Source: Mycobacterium sp. 236(2023) (GTDB taxonomy: Bacteria > Actinomycetota > Actinomycetes > Mycobacteriales > Mycobacteriaceae). From it: DNA of 64,000 nt. The notes beneath the pieces were generated by a model. It made no database searches. It was not told the DNA's origin and was given only the letters and a program-made list of their open reading frames with translations. Shown here in pieces: positions 1 to 8,547 of the stretch; position 1 is the first letter of the stretch, and the number at the start of each line of letters is the position of its first letter. Location: assembly GCF_029623955.1 (NCBI RefSeq), contig NZ_JARSBP010000002.1, positions 1,702,859 through 1,766,858 of the forward strand, written 5' to 3'. Made by a program: the position numbers and the translations under genes.

Positions 1-602
1 AGCACCAGGCGCGCAAGCTGGCCAAGCAGCTGACCGACTCCGGGGTTCCGTCAGTCGATCTGCACGGCAACCTTTCTCAGCCCGCCCGCGACAGGAACCT
101 TGCCGCGTTCGCCAGCGGCGATGCGCGGGTGCTCGTCGCAACCGACATCGCCGCGCGCGGTGTGCACGTCGACGACGTCGAACTCGTCGTGCACGTCGAC
201 CCGCCGATGGAACACAAGGCGTACCTGCACCGCTCCGGGCGTACCGCACGAGCCGGCAGCGACGGCGACGTCGTGACCGTCGTGCTCCCTGAGCAGCGCC
301 GTGACACCCAGCAGCTATTGCGCAAGGCCGGTATCACCGTGCGTCCGCAGGACGTTCATGCCGATTCCGCCGAAGTGAAGGCACTTGTCGGTGAGATCGC
401 GCCGCTGCGCGCGCCTGCCCCGAAGGCGCCTGCCGCGAAGCCGGCTGGAAACAAGCCGGATCACGGCCGGTCGCGCGGCGAGCGCAACGGGCGTGCCGGT
501 AACGAGCAGCAGCGGCGCGGCGGGCCCGCGCGCAACAGCCGCGGATCACGCGGCCGCAGGCCCCGTCAGGGCGCTCAGCGCGGCGCGAACACCGGAGGCT
601 GA
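1..602 (+). CDS. DEAD-box RNA helicase, C-terminal part (5' truncated by window edge)
   Basis: Only the second RecA-like domain and the tail are in the window, read from base 3. Visible helicase motifs are VATDIAARGVHVDD (motif V region) and YLHRSGRTARAG (motif VI with its arginine finger), so this is an ATP-dependent RNA helicase of the DEAD-box family, probably of the RhlE/DeaD type acting in RNA or ribosome remodelling. The last 60 or so residues are a basic, Gly/Arg/Asn-rich disordered tail with RGG-like runs, typical of RNA-binding extensions of mycobacterial RhlE-like helicases. The stop lies inside the 3' end of the convergent oxidoreductase gene (28-base overlap). The Walker A and DEAD motifs are outside the window, so the subfamily is uncertain. 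Confidence 0.9.
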   Translation, partial: HQARKLAKQLTDSGVPSVDLHGNLSQPARDRNLAAFASGDARVLVATDIAARGVHVDDVELVVHVDPPMEHKAYLHRSGRTARAGSDGDVVTVVLPEQRRDTQQLLRKAGITVRPQDVHADSAEVKALVGEIAPLRAPAPKAPAAKPAGNKPDHGRSRGERNGRAGNEQQRRGGPARNSRGSRGRRPRQGAQRGANTGG

Positions 603-2869
603 TGCGCGCGCACCGGAGGCGGTGCCGCAGTGTACTTCTCGACCTGCACCAGGACGTGCGCGCCGGTAGACCCATGTGCCAGTGATGATGTGCCGATGTC
701 ATCGGTGAGCACATTCGGATTCCCGTGCACGCACATCGAATCGGGGTCGTTCGGGTCCTCGGGGTCGAACCAGGCGCCCGTCGACAGCTGCACGACCCGG
801 GGCCGGATGCCGTCGTCCACCACGACCCCGGCCAGGCATGCACCCCGGTCGTTGAACACCCGCACCACGTCTCCTGCGCGCAGTCCGCGCGCCTCGGCGT
901 CGGCCGGGTTCATTCGGATGGGTTCCCGGCCGGCGACTTTCGTCGCCTGGCTCGCCGCACCGCCGTCGAGCTGGCTGTGCAGTCTGCTGGCCGGCTGGTT
1001 GGCCAGCAGATGGAGCGGGAACGCGGATGCCCGTGAGCCGCCGAGCCATTCGCTCGGTTCGAACCACGTCGGATGGCCCGTGCAATCGTCATATCCGAAG
1101 CTGTCGATGTCAGCGGAGAAGATCTCGATCAAGCCGCTCGGCGTTGCGAGCCGGTGCGCCGACGGATCGGCGCGGAACTCTGACAGCAGCGTGAGGCCGT
1201 CGTCGGTCGGCAGCCGGAGGCGGCCTGCCCGCCAGAATTCCTCGAACGGCGGAACCTCGAAATCCAATGTCGCCGTCCACTTCTCGTAGAGATGGACCAG
1301 CCACTCGCGCGCCGTCCGCCCCTCGGTGAAGCTGTCCTCGAAACCCAGATGGGCGGCCAGCGCGGCGAACGTGTCGTAGTCGTCGCGGGACTGGCTGTGC
1401 GGTTCGGCAAGTCGCGGCATCGCCATCAAGAGCGGATCGTTGCGGGACCCGGAGTAGTCGTCGCGTTCGGCAAAGGTCGTCGACGGCACCACGATGTCGG
1501 CATGCTTGGCCATCGGCGTCCAGTACGGGTCGTGGACGACGACGGTGTCGGGCCGGGCCAGGGCCCGCCGCAGCCGGGGAATGTTCTGGTGGTGGTGGAA
1601 CGGATTTCCACCCGACCAGTACACCAGCCTGATGTCGGGGTAGGTGAGCCGAAGTCCGTTGTAGTCGAACAGTTCTCCGGGGTGCAGGAGCATGTCGCTG
1701 ACAGCGGCCACCGGGATGAACGCCGACACGGGGTTGATGCCCTGCGGGAGCCGGGGCAGTCCACACCTCAGCGGGGCCAGTCCGGGCTCGTTCATCGATC
1801 CGTAGCCGTGACCGAATCCGCCTCCGGGAAGGCCGATCTGGCCGAGCATCGCGGCCAGCGTCAGTCCCATCCATGGTGCCTGCTCGCCGTGGCGGGTCCG
1901 CTGCAGCGACCAGCTCACGGTGACGATCGTGCGGCCCGCCGCCATCCGGCGGGCCAGGGCGGTCAGGTCATCGGCGTCGAGGCCGCAGATCGGCGCCGCC
2001 CACTGCGGGGATTTCGGTGTGCCGTCGTCCATCCCGAGCAGGTATCGCTCGAAGCGGTCGTAGCCGGTGCAGTGGGTGGTGAGGAAGTCGCGGTCTATCA
2101 GAGATTCGGTGGCCAGCACATGGGCGAGGGCGAGCATGATGGCGACGTCGGTGCCCGGTGCCGGCGCGTACCAGTCGTAGGTGCCCTCGACGTCGTCGCG
2201 AAGCGGGGAGAACGACACGATGCGTCCGCCTCGGGCGCGGAAGCGGTTCAGCGCGCCGCGGGCCGGATGTGCGGTGGTGCCACCGTGGTTGACGCCCGTG
2301 TTCTTCAGCGCCAGACCTCCGAAACACACCATCAGGTCGGTGTGTTCGACGATGACGTCCCACTGCGTGGATCGTTTGAACAGGTCGTCGTGTGTTCCGA
2401 CGACACGCGGCATGATCACGCCGGTTGCGCCCAGGCTGTAGGAGTGTCGCGAAAAGGTGAATCCGCCAAGGCAATTCAGGAACCGGTGCACCTGACTCTG
2501 AGCGTGGTGGAACCGGCCGGCGCTGGACCAGCCGTAGGAGCCTCCGTAGATCGCCTCGTTGCCGTGGGTGTCCACCACCCGGCGCAGTTCGTCACCCAGT
2601 CGTTCGGTGAGCTCGTCCCAGGAGACGGCGACGAAGTCGTCGGCTCCCCGGCGCGTGCTCGGTCCCGGCCCGCGCTCGAGCCATCCGCGGCGAATCGCCG
2701 GCGTGGTGATCCGGGAGATGTGGCGGATCGAGCCAGGCAGGTTCCCCAGTGCCGGGGACGGATCGGCGTCGCCGTCGAACGGCGTGACCGTGGCGATATC
2801 GCCCGCTTCGACGGTGGCGGCGAAGGCTCCCCAGTGCGTGAGGCTGGTCTGAGCTGGCGGCACCGGCAT
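575..2869 (-). CDS. bisC: Molybdopterin-dependent S/N-oxide reductase (BisC/TorA/DMSO reductase type)
   Basis: 764 residues, the usual size of single-subunit bis-MGD reductases such as BisC, TorZ and periplasmic DMSO reductase. The segment GGSYGWSSAGRFHHAQ matches the family's molybdenum-site region with a serine in place of Cys or Sec, which defines the Ser-ligated group. The C-terminal molybdopterin dinucleotide-binding domain is present (around LLANQPASRLHSQLDGG). No Tat or Sec signal is evident, so a cytoplasmic role such as biotin sulfoxide or methionine sulfoxide reduction is likely. I chose the ATG at 2869 because the reading frame further upstream is Arg-rich and low-quality and would run into the acyl-CoA dehydrogenase promoter region. 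Mycobacterial bisC homologues are the closest match from memory. The substrate is not determinable. Confidence 0.86.
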   Translation of the reverse strand: MPVPPAQTSLTHWGAFAATVEAGDIATVTPFDGDADPSPALGNLPGSIRHISRITTPAIRRGWLERGPGPSTRRGADDFVAVSWDELTERLGDELRRVVDTHGNEAIYGGSYGWSSAGRFHHAQSQVHRFLNCLGGFTFSRHSYSLGATGVIMPRVVGTHDDLFKRSTQWDVIVEHTDLMVCFGGLALKNTGVNHGGTTAHPARGALNRFRARGGRIVSFSPLRDDVEGTYDWYAPAPGTDVAIMLALAHVLATESLIDRDFLTTHCTGYDRFERYLLGMDDGTPKSPQWAAPICGLDADDLTALARRMAAGRTIVTVSWSLQRTRHGEQAPWMGLTLAAMLGQIGLPGGGFGHGYGSMNEPGLAPLRCGLPRLPQGINPVSAFIPVAAVSDMLLHPGELFDYNGLRLTYPDIRLVYWSGGNPFHHHQNIPRLRRALARPDTVVVHDPYWTPMAKHADIVVPSTTFAERDDYSGSRNDPLLMAMPRLAEPHSQSRDDYDTFAALAAHLGFEDSFTEGRTAREWLVHLYEKWTATLDFEVPPFEEFWRAGRLRLPTDDGLTLLSEFRADPSAHRLATPSGLIEIFSADIDSFGYDDCTGHPTWFEPSEWLGGSRASAFPLHLLANQPASRLHSQLDGGAASQATKVAGREPIRMNPADAEARGLRAGDVVRVFNDRGACLAGVVVDDGIRPRVVQLSTGAWFDPEDPNDPDSMCVHGNPNVLTDDIGTSSLAHGSTGAHVLVQVEKYTAAPPPVRAHQPPVFAPR

Positions 2870-2918
2870 GAGTGTAGTGCGGCGGCGCGCAGGTGAGCAG
2901 CGCTCTTCCCGCCACCAA

Positions 2919-2934
2919 CCAACCATCCGGTTGG
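2919..2934. promoter_or_regulatory. Inverted repeat CCAACC-N4-GGTTGG, candidate operator
   Basis: A perfect 6+4+6 inverted repeat lies in the 131-bp gap between the divergent bisC-like and acyl-CoA dehydrogenase genes. TetR/FadR-type regulators of fatty-acid genes bind palindromes of this size, but no regulator gene is adjacent and the motif is not one I can assign. A second repeat lies 6 bases downstream. Confidence 0.35.
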
Positions 2935-2939
2935 GATAC

Positions 2940-2966
2940 GGTACGTTGGCGGTAACTGCCCGTACC
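2940..2966. promoter_or_regulatory. Inverted repeat GGTACG-N15-CGTACC, candidate operator
   Basis: Perfect 6-base arms separated by 15 bases, located 34-61 bases before the ATG of the acyl-CoA dehydrogenase. Together with the neighbouring repeat it suggests a regulated promoter for the dehydrogenase. The arm length is short, so chance occurrence is possible. Confidence 0.3.
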
Positions 2967-3000
2967 AACCTCCGCACCTACTCCAGACGAGGACCTTTTC

Positions 3001-4170
3001 ATGGCCGAAGCCAAGTCAGTCATCGCCTACGAACGCACGCTGTTCGAACCCGAGCACGAGATGTTCCGCGAGTCCTTCCGCACGTTCCTGGACCGCCACG
3101 TCGCACCGCACCACGAGCAGTGGGAGAAGGACAAGCTCGTCGATCGCGACGTGTGGCTCGAGGCCGGCAAGCAGGGCTTCCTCGGCATGGCCGTGCCCGA
3201 AGAGTATGGCGGTGGCGGCGTCGACGACTTCCGTTACAACACCGTCATCACCGAAGAGATCATCCGCGGCAGGTACAGCGGACTCGGATTCAGCCTGCAC
3301 AACGACGTCACCGCGCCCTACCTGCTTCGCCTGGCCACCGAGGAGCAGAAGCAGCGCTGGCTGCCGAAGTTCTGCAGCGGCGAGTACATCTCCGCGATCG
3401 CGATGACCGAACCGGGTACCGGAAGCGACCTGCAGGGCATCAAGGCTCGTGCCGTCAAGGAGGGGGACCACTACATCCTCAACGGCGCCAAGACGTTCAT
3501 CACCAACGGAATTCACTCCGACCTGGTCATCGTCGTCGCGCAGACCGACCCCGAGAAGGGCGCACTCGGTTTCTCACTTCTGGTCGTCGAACGCGGCATG
3601 GAAGGTTTCGAGCGGGGCCGAAAGCTCGACAAGATCGGGCTCGACGCACAGGACACCGCCGAGCTGTCGTTCACCGACGTGAAGGTGCCCGCGGAGAATC
3701 TGCTCGGCGAGGAGGGGCAGGGCTTCATCTACCTGATGCAGAACCTGCCCCAGGAGCGCATCAGCATCGCCATCATGGCCGCCGCGGCGATGGAGGCCGT
3801 ACTGGACGGCACGCTGCAATACACCAAGGAGCGCAAGGCATTCGGCAAGCCGATCGGCAGCCAGCAGAACAGCCGGTTCCTGCTTGCCGAACTGTCTACC
3901 GAGGCCACCGTCGTGCGGATGATGGTGGACGAGTTCATCAGGCTGCACCTCGACGAGAAGCTCTCGGTGGAGCAGGCCGCGATGGCGAAGTGGTACTCGA
4001 CCGAGAAGCAGGTTCATCTGATCGACCGCTGCCTGCAACTTCATGGCGGATACGGCTACATGCGGGAATACGACGTCGCGAGGGCGTATCTCGACGCGCG
4101 CGTGCAAACCATCTACGGCGGCACCACCGAGATCATGAAGGAGATCATCGGTCGTAGTCTCGGGGTGTGA
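3001..4170 (+). CDS. Acyl-CoA dehydrogenase (long-chain type, FadE family)
   Basis: 389 residues with the complete acyl-CoA dehydrogenase fold: N-terminal helical domain, middle beta domain with the FAD-binding AMTEPGTGSDLQGI signature (about residues 137-150), and a C-terminal helical domain. The IYGGTTEIMKE motif near the C-terminus has Gly where MCAD has its catalytic Glu. Instead Glu265 in AAAMEAVLDG aligns with the helix-G catalytic Glu of LCAD and isovaleryl-CoA dehydrogenase. It is therefore an FAD enzyme making trans-2-enoyl-CoA in beta-oxidation, passing electrons to ETF. It starts at an ATG 34 bases after an inverted repeat and is followed by a strong terminator, so it appears monocistronic. 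Chain-length preference cannot be told. Confidence 0.9.
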   Translation: MAEAKSVIAYERTLFEPEHEMFRESFRTFLDRHVAPHHEQWEKDKLVDRDVWLEAGKQGFLGMAVPEEYGGGGVDDFRYNTVITEEIIRGRYSGLGFSLHNDVTAPYLLRLATEEQKQRWLPKFCSGEYISAIAMTEPGTGSDLQGIKARAVKEGDHYILNGAKTFITNGIHSDLVIVVAQTDPEKGALGFSLLVVERGMEGFERGRKLDKIGLDAQDTAELSFTDVKVPAENLLGEEGQGFIYLMQNLPQERISIAIMAAAAMEAVLDGTLQYTKERKAFGKPIGSQQNSRFLLAELSTEATVVRMMVDEFIRLHLDEKLSVEQAAMAKWYSTEKQVHLIDRCLQLHGGYGYMREYDVARAYLDARVQTIYGGTTEIMKEIIGRSLGV

Positions 4171-4174
4171 GCGG

Positions 4175-4205
4175 GGCTCGGCCCGGCGAGAACGCCGGCC
4201 GAGCC
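4175..4205 (+). terminator. Strong hairpin after the acyl-CoA dehydrogenase
   Basis: Stem GGCTCGGCC / GGCCGAGCC (9 bp), one bulged C, then GGC/GCC and a 6-base loop. It begins 5 bases after the stop codon. A T-rich stretch (ATTTTGTTT) follows about 15 bases later. GC-rich hairpin without an immediate U-tail is usual for mycobacterial terminators. Confidence 0.7.
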
Positions 4206-4365
4206 AATGTTGCCCACGCATTTTGTTTACGGGGAATTCGGCGAGGTGACTTGGTTATCGACGTCCACTGAAGCAAAGTGAACGGACGCGGTAACTTTCT
4301 CAGACTTTTGTCAGCATGTTTGCAAAGGCAACTGAGTGCCCTGTCACCGACCGCGGGGAGGAAGA

Positions 4366-6549
4366 ATGAGCCGGCAGCCGTTGCTGCGCCTACGTGTGGT
4401 CGGTCGTTTGACGATCGGGCTGTTGGGAGTCGCTTCCGCGCTTCTGCTGGCTCCCCACGCCGGAGCGCAGCCCGAGGTCGACGCCAACAACGCCATCACC
4501 GCCGCGTTCGATGCCAGCGGCGGGGACGCGGGGCCACTCGGCCCTCGCATGGGTGACGCGTATCCGGTCGGAGCGGGCTTCGCGCAGAACTTCGCCGGCG
4601 GCAAGATGTACTTCACCCCGGCCACGGGTGCGCACTTCATGCGGGGCGCGATCCTGGAGAAGTACGAGGCAACGGGCGGTCCGGCCGAGGGCGACCTGGG
4701 GTTCCCCACCATGGACGAGGGGCCGGGTCGGGCACCGGACAGCGTCAACGCCACGTTCAGCGCCCCGGACAATCCGGTCATCTTCTGGACGCCCGGCACA
4801 GGGGCCAGGGTGGTTCGCGGTCCGATCAACGCGGCGTGGGACAGGCTCGGCGGCTCCTCGGGCCCGCTCGGCGTGCCCGCCGAGGACGAGACGTACAACG
4901 GACCGGTGGTGACACAGAAGTTCACCGGCGGAGAGTTGTCCTACGACTCGCGGGCCAAGACCTTCACGACCGTGCCGCCCGAGCTCGCCGGCCAGCTGGG
5001 CGATCTGACGATCCCCGACGATCCGGTGACCGCGATCAACGCGGCCCGCCGGGCCGCCGGCGGTGCACTCGGCCCCCTGGGAGCGCCCGACGGGGATCCG
5101 TACCCGATCGGTTCCGACGGGATGGCTCAGGACTTCGTCAACGGCACCATCTTCTACAGCCCCGACACGGGCGCGAACGTCGTGACGGGACAGGTGCTGG
5201 CCAAGTACGAAAGCGTCGGCGGGCCTGAGGGTGATCTCGGGTTCCCGATCACCGGCGAGGAGGACGGCGGACTGGCGCCGTCGAGCCGGATGAGCACCTT
5301 CGCCGCGGAAGACAAGCCGGTGATCTTCTGGACCCCCGACCACGGCGCGTTCATCGTGCGGGGCGCCATGAACGCCGCATGGGACAAGCTCGGCGGCGCG
5401 ACCGGAGACCTCGGCGCACCCGTGGCCGATCAGACGCAGAACGGCGACGTCGTCACCCAGCGCTTCAGCGGCGGCGCCATCTCGTGGGACACGGCGACAC
5501 AGAAATTCAGCACGGAACCGGCGAACCTGGCCTCGCAGCTGGCCGGGCTTGAGGTTCCGGGTGGGGCAGCTCCGCAGTCGCCGCCGCCGTCGTCCACGCA
5601 AGCGTCGGAGAACGCGGACGACTCCGGGCTGAAGCTCAACTGGTGGTGGCTGCTGGCACTGGTGCCGGTGCTGGCGGTCCTCGGTTCGGTGGCCTACGCG
5701 GTGCTGCGCAGCCGCGGCGGTCGCAGCGAGACCGACATGTACTCGCTGCCCGGACCCGACGACGGGCCCGACTTTCATCCCGCAATGGCCGGCGGGGGAC
5801 AGCAGACCGGCGGTGACGACAGCCGGGAGGACGCTCTTTTCGGCGACCGCTACGCGCGAGAAGGGCTCGGTTCCTTGGCTTCTGCCACACCGTCGACGCC
5901 TCCGGCGGCCGGTGAGTTCACGCCGGAACCGCTCAGCTTCTGGGGGGCTCCGGTGCCGCAGGACGGTTCCGAGGGCCACGACGACGCCGAGGACGGTGTA
6001 GAAGCGGCGCAGGAAGATCCCGATTCCGTCGACACCGCACCGACTCGGCTGCCGACCGCCGAGGAGGTCGCGTCGCGCAACGACACCGTGGCCGACGACG
6101 TAGTTGCCGACGACACTGTTGCCGACGACGACCTCGCCGACGATGTCGCCGACGACGACCCGGCGCACGCCGATCTGGCTGACGGAGTCGGCGATGTGGC
6201 CGACGAGGACGACACCGCGGAAAAACTCTCGGCAGAGGACTTCGCCGCTGATCCGGAACCGTTCACGGCACCCGTCGCCTTGGCGCGGCCCGAGCCTGTC
6301 CGGGACTCGCTGACCGACACCGGGCGTCATGCCCGCATCGTGTTGGACGAGCCGATGCCGCTGGGCACCGCCCTGCACATGCCCTTCGACGATCCCGAAG
6401 AGATCCCACCCGGTTACCCGGTCAAGGCCGACACCAAGTCGGGCCTCTACTGGGCACCCGACAGCGCCGACTATCACGAGGCGCCGGTCGAAATCTGGTT
6501 CGCCAGTGAAGAAATCGCGCGGACGAACGGCTTCGTCCGCGGCGAGTAG
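4366..6549 (+). CDS. Secreted/membrane-anchored LGFP-repeat protein with acidic cytoplasmic tail
   Basis: 727 residues. An N-terminal signal peptide (basic start, hydrophobic LTIGLLGVASALLLAP, AGA-QP) precedes about eight LGFP-type repeats (for example EGDLGFPTMDE, SGPLGVPAEDE, TGDLGAPVADQ), a family linked to cell-wall association in corynebacteria and mycobacteria. A Pro/Ser linker leads to one transmembrane helix (WWWLLALVPVLAVLGSVAYAVL is 22 long: residues about 425-446), then a roughly 280-residue acidic tail with repeated VADD-like units. Topology: repeats outside, tail inside. The ATG at 4366 is chosen for its GGGAGGAAG ribosome site; an in-frame upstream start would add ten implausible residues. 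It sits tail-to-tail with lexA, like Rv2721c of M. tuberculosis. Its role is unknown; peptidoglycan/arabinogalactan binding is an inference. Confidence 0.85.
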   Translation: MSRQPLLRLRVVGRLTIGLLGVASALLLAPHAGAQPEVDANNAITAAFDASGGDAGPLGPRMGDAYPVGAGFAQNFAGGKMYFTPATGAHFMRGAILEKYEATGGPAEGDLGFPTMDEGPGRAPDSVNATFSAPDNPVIFWTPGTGARVVRGPINAAWDRLGGSSGPLGVPAEDETYNGPVVTQKFTGGELSYDSRAKTFTTVPPELAGQLGDLTIPDDPVTAINAARRAAGGALGPLGAPDGDPYPIGSDGMAQDFVNGTIFYSPDTGANVVTGQVLAKYESVGGPEGDLGFPITGEEDGGLAPSSRMSTFAAEDKPVIFWTPDHGAFIVRGAMNAAWDKLGGATGDLGAPVADQTQNGDVVTQRFSGGAISWDTATQKFSTEPANLASQLAGLEVPGGAAPQSPPPSSTQASENADDSGLKLNWWWLLALVPVLAVLGSVAYAVLRSRGGRSETDMYSLPGPDDGPDFHPAMAGGGQQTGGDDSREDALFGDRYAREGLGSLASATPSTPPAAGEFTPEPLSFWGAPVPQDGSEGHDDAEDGVEAAQEDPDSVDTAPTRLPTAEEVASRNDTVADDVVADDTVADDDLADDVADDDPAHADLADGVGDVADEDDTAEKLSAEDFAADPEPFTAPVALARPEPVRDSLTDTGRHARIVLDEPMPLGTALHMPFDDPEEIPPGYPVKADTKSGLYWAPDSADYHEAPVEIWFASEEIARTNGFVRGE

Positions 6550-6555
6550 CGGCCG

Positions 6556-7254
6556 TCAGATCTTGCGGATGACGGTGACGACCTTGCCGAGTACGGCGGC
6601 GTCGTTGCCGGGGATCGGGTCGAACGCCGGGTTGTGGGGCATCAGCCACACCTGACCGCGGGTGCGCTTGAACGTCTTGACGGTGGCCTCACCGTCGATC
6701 ATCGCGGCCACGATGTCGCCGTTGTCGGCGACGCTCTGCTGCCGGACGACCACCCAGTCGCCATCGCAGATCGCGGCGTCGACCATGGACTCGCCGACGA
6801 CCTTGAGCAGGAACAGCGAGCCTTCCCCGACGAGTTCACGTGGCAGGGGGAAGACATCCTCCACGGCTTCCTCGGCGAGGATCGGGCCGCCGGCCGCGAT
6901 CCGGCCCAGCACGGGAACGAACGTCGGCTCGGGCAGTGAATCCGATCCGGTGACGTCGGTGGTCACGATCGCGGCGGCGTTGTCGTCCGCGCCGCGAACG
7001 TCGACCGCACGCGGACGGTTGGGGTCGCGCCGCAGGTAGCCCTTGCGTTCCAGCGTGCGCAGCTGGTGGGCGACCGACGAGGTGGACGTCAGCCCCACCG
7101 CGTCGCCGATCTCCCTGATGCTTGGTGGATAGCCGCGACTGGTCACCGAGGCGCGGATGACGTCGAGGATCGTGCGCTGACGTTCGGTCAGACCAGAATC
7201 ACGGCCACGAGCGGTGCCGGGGCCGTCGGTGCTGTCACTGGTGTCGTCGCTCAT
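6556..7254 (-). CDS. lexA: LexA, SOS-response transcriptional repressor
   Basis: 232 residues. The N-terminal winged helix (about 20-85) includes [20 protein letters not shown], the DNA-recognition helix. The self-cleavage site is Ala121-Gly122 in RIAAGGP, and the catalytic dyad is Ser156 (VVGESMVDA) and Lys193 (EATVKTFKR). RecA-stimulated autocleavage lifts repression of DNA-damage genes. The ATG at 7254 is chosen because it gives the family's length; the open frame continues upstream without homology. The intergenic region to chiZ carries three LexA-type boxes, consistent with autoregulation. Order matches Rv2721c-lexA-Rv2719c-nrdR in M. tuberculosis. Confidence 0.97.
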   Translation of the reverse strand: MSDDTSDSTDGPGTARGRDSGLTERQRTILDVIRASVTSRGYPPSIREIGDAVGLTSTSSVAHQLRTLERKGYLRRDPNRPRAVDVRGADDNAAAIVTTDVTGSDSLPEPTFVPVLGRIAAGGPILAEEAVEDVFPLPRELVGEGSLFLLKVVGESMVDAAICDGDWVVVRQQSVADNGDIVAAMIDGEATVKTFKRTRGQVWLMPHNPAFDPIPGNDAAVLGKVVTVIRKI

Positions 7255-7286
7255 GAGGCCGAATGTAGCCGCGCCCGCGCCAATAA

Positions 7287-7302
7287 TCAAACATGTGTTC
7301 GA
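7287..7302. promoter_or_regulatory. LexA-binding SOS box 1 (lexA side)
   Basis: TCAAACATGTGTTCGA matches the mycobacterial SOS box TCGAAC-N4-GTTCGA with one mismatch. It lies 33 bases upstream of the lexA start codon, positioned to autoregulate lexA. Confidence 0.85.
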
Positions 7303-7356
7303 GGTGTGTCGTGACGGCGGGACTTGTCGGTGGGCTGCGTTAGCGTTCGCAACAGT

Positions 7357-7372
7357 TCGATCACGTGTTCTA
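7357..7372. promoter_or_regulatory. Degenerate LexA-type SOS box 2
   Basis: TCGATCACGTGTTCTA matches TCGAAC-N4-GTTCGA with two mismatches. It is separated from the next box by four bases, so cooperative LexA occupancy is possible. Confidence 0.5.
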
Positions 7373-7376
7373 TTAA

Positions 7377-7392
7377 TCGAACATGTGATCGA
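7377..7392. promoter_or_regulatory. LexA-binding SOS box 3 (chiZ side)
   Basis: TCGAACATGTGATCGA matches the SOS consensus with one mismatch, 51 bases before the chiZ ATG. It explains the known DNA-damage induction of the chiZ homologue in M. tuberculosis. Confidence 0.85.
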
Positions 7393-7443
7393 GTAGAGTT
7401 CGAACACAAGAGCGAATGAAGCCCCGGACCGAAAGGCACCACG

Positions 7444-7914
7444 ATGACCATTCTCGATGATCGCCAGACCTGGAACGAGTTCGAGCGCGCCCCTCGGCTG
7501 GAGGTCGGTAACGGCCGCGTCCGCCCGGCAGCGGCCACGCGCAGGCCGCAGTCGCGCCGTCCTGCCGGCGCCGCAGTGCAGCACCGCGGCACCGGCGTGC
7601 TGGTTTCCCGCGCATCGCATCGCCGCCGCCCCATCACGCCTGCGACCACGGTGTCGCTCGCGCTCGTCGCCGCGGCGATCACGTTGTGGCTCGGTCTGGT
7701 CGCGCAGTTCGGCGGAGTCGCCGGTGCGGAGACGGAGATCCCGGGCCGCCTGGCCGTCGTGCAGGTGCAGAGCGGGGAGTCGCTGCAGCACGTCGCGCAG
7801 CGCGTGGCGCCCGATGCGCCGGTGTCCGAGGTCGTCGAACGCATCCGGGAACTGAACAAGCTGGAATCGGTCGCGCTCGACGCCGGCCAGACGCTGATCG
7901 CCCCGATCGCCTGA
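7444..7914 (+). CDS. chiZ: ChiZ-like LysM cell-division regulator
   Basis: 156 residues. A basic, Arg/Pro-rich cytoplasmic N-terminus (about 1-60) is followed by one transmembrane helix ([20 protein letters not shown], about 64-83) and an extracytoplasmic LysM domain ([20 protein letters not shown]) at the C-terminus. This matches M. tuberculosis Rv2719c/ChiZ, an SOS-induced peptidoglycan-binding protein reported to inhibit FtsZ-ring assembly and delay division after DNA damage. It is divergent from lexA and shares the SOS-box region. GTC/ATC-rich codon use is like its neighbours. A cell-wall hydrolase activity has been claimed for the homologue; the sequence itself shows only the binding module. 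Confidence 0.88.
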   Translation: MTILDDRQTWNEFERAPRLEVGNGRVRPAAATRRPQSRRPAGAAVQHRGTGVLVSRASHRRRPITPATTVSLALVAAAITLWLGLVAQFGGVAGAETEIPGRLAVVQVQSGESLQHVAQRVAPDAPVSEVVERIRELNKLESVALDAGQTLIAPIA

Positions 7915-8076
7915 CTGCCGGCTGACGCCACCAAACTTTCTGCTGCGCAAGCACTCTGGGGAATACGTCTGATGACATACGCGCCATTGAGTCCGGCATT
8001 GGGCCGTCCCTGGGTGGCACAGGTACGCTCGAAGGCGTTCGAAGCGGTTGTCTGTCGGTGCGGCGAAGGAGCGGTG

Positions 8077-8541
8077 ATGCACTGTCCGTTCTGCCGTCAC
8101 CCGGATTCTCGGGTCGTCGATTCCCGCGAGGCCGACGAAGGTCAGGCCATCCGCAGGCGCAGGTCGTGCCCGGAGTGCGGTCGACGGTTCACCACTGTGG
8201 AGACCGCGGTGCTGGCCGTGGTCAAGCGCAGCGGAGTCACCGAACCGTTCAGCCGTGAGAAGGTCATCCGCGGCGTGCGGCGCGCGTGTCAGGGCCGCCA
8301 GGTCGACGCCGACGCGCTCAATTTGCTCGCTCAGCAGGTCGAAGATGCGGTGCGGGCCACCGGTTCACCCGAAGTGCCCAGCAACGAGGTGGGGTTGGCG
8401 ATCCTTGGGCCACTGCGCGATCTCGACGAGGTCGCCTACCTGAGGTTTGCATCGGTGTATCGGTCGTTCTCGTCCGCCGATGACTTCGAGCGGGAGATCC
8501 AGGCGCTGCGCGCGCACCGCGAGGTCCCGGCGAAGGGCTGA
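8077..8541 (+). CDS. nrdR: NrdR, transcriptional repressor of ribonucleotide reductase genes
   Basis: 154 residues with the canonical two-part layout. The N-terminal zinc ribbon starts [17 protein letters not shown] and pairs with [10 protein letters not shown] (four Cys ligands). An ATP-cone (about 45-135) follows, with [21 protein letters not shown], the nucleotide-binding signature. NrdR senses ATP/dATP and represses nrd operons; no nrd gene or NrdR box was seen in this window, so its targets are elsewhere. The ATG at 8077 gives exactly the family start; the upstream frame has no homology. It is co-oriented with chiZ 160 bases upstream. Confidence 0.96.
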   Translation: MHCPFCRHPDSRVVDSREADEGQAIRRRRSCPECGRRFTTVETAVLAVVKRSGVTEPFSREKVIRGVRRACQGRQVDADALNLLAQQVEDAVRATGSPEVPSNEVGLAILGPLRDLDEVAYLRFASVYRSFSSADDFEREIQALRAHREVPAKG

Positions 8542-8547
8542 TTAGAC

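Noticed and set aside
575..2977. Longer N-terminus of the BisC-like protein
   Set aside because: The extra 36 residues are Arg-rich and overlap a promoter region; ATG 2869 gives the family's start.
4206..4365. Possible riboswitch-like leader before the LGFP gene
   Set aside because: It ends in GCGGGGAGGA, as cyclic-di-AMP (ydaO) leaders do, but I could not find the conserved core, so no riboswitch is claimed.
8031..8046. TCGAA-N4-TTCGA palindrome upstream of nrdR resembling an SOS box
   Set aside because: The spacing is two bases too short (14 instead of 16) and the C/G of the arms are missing.
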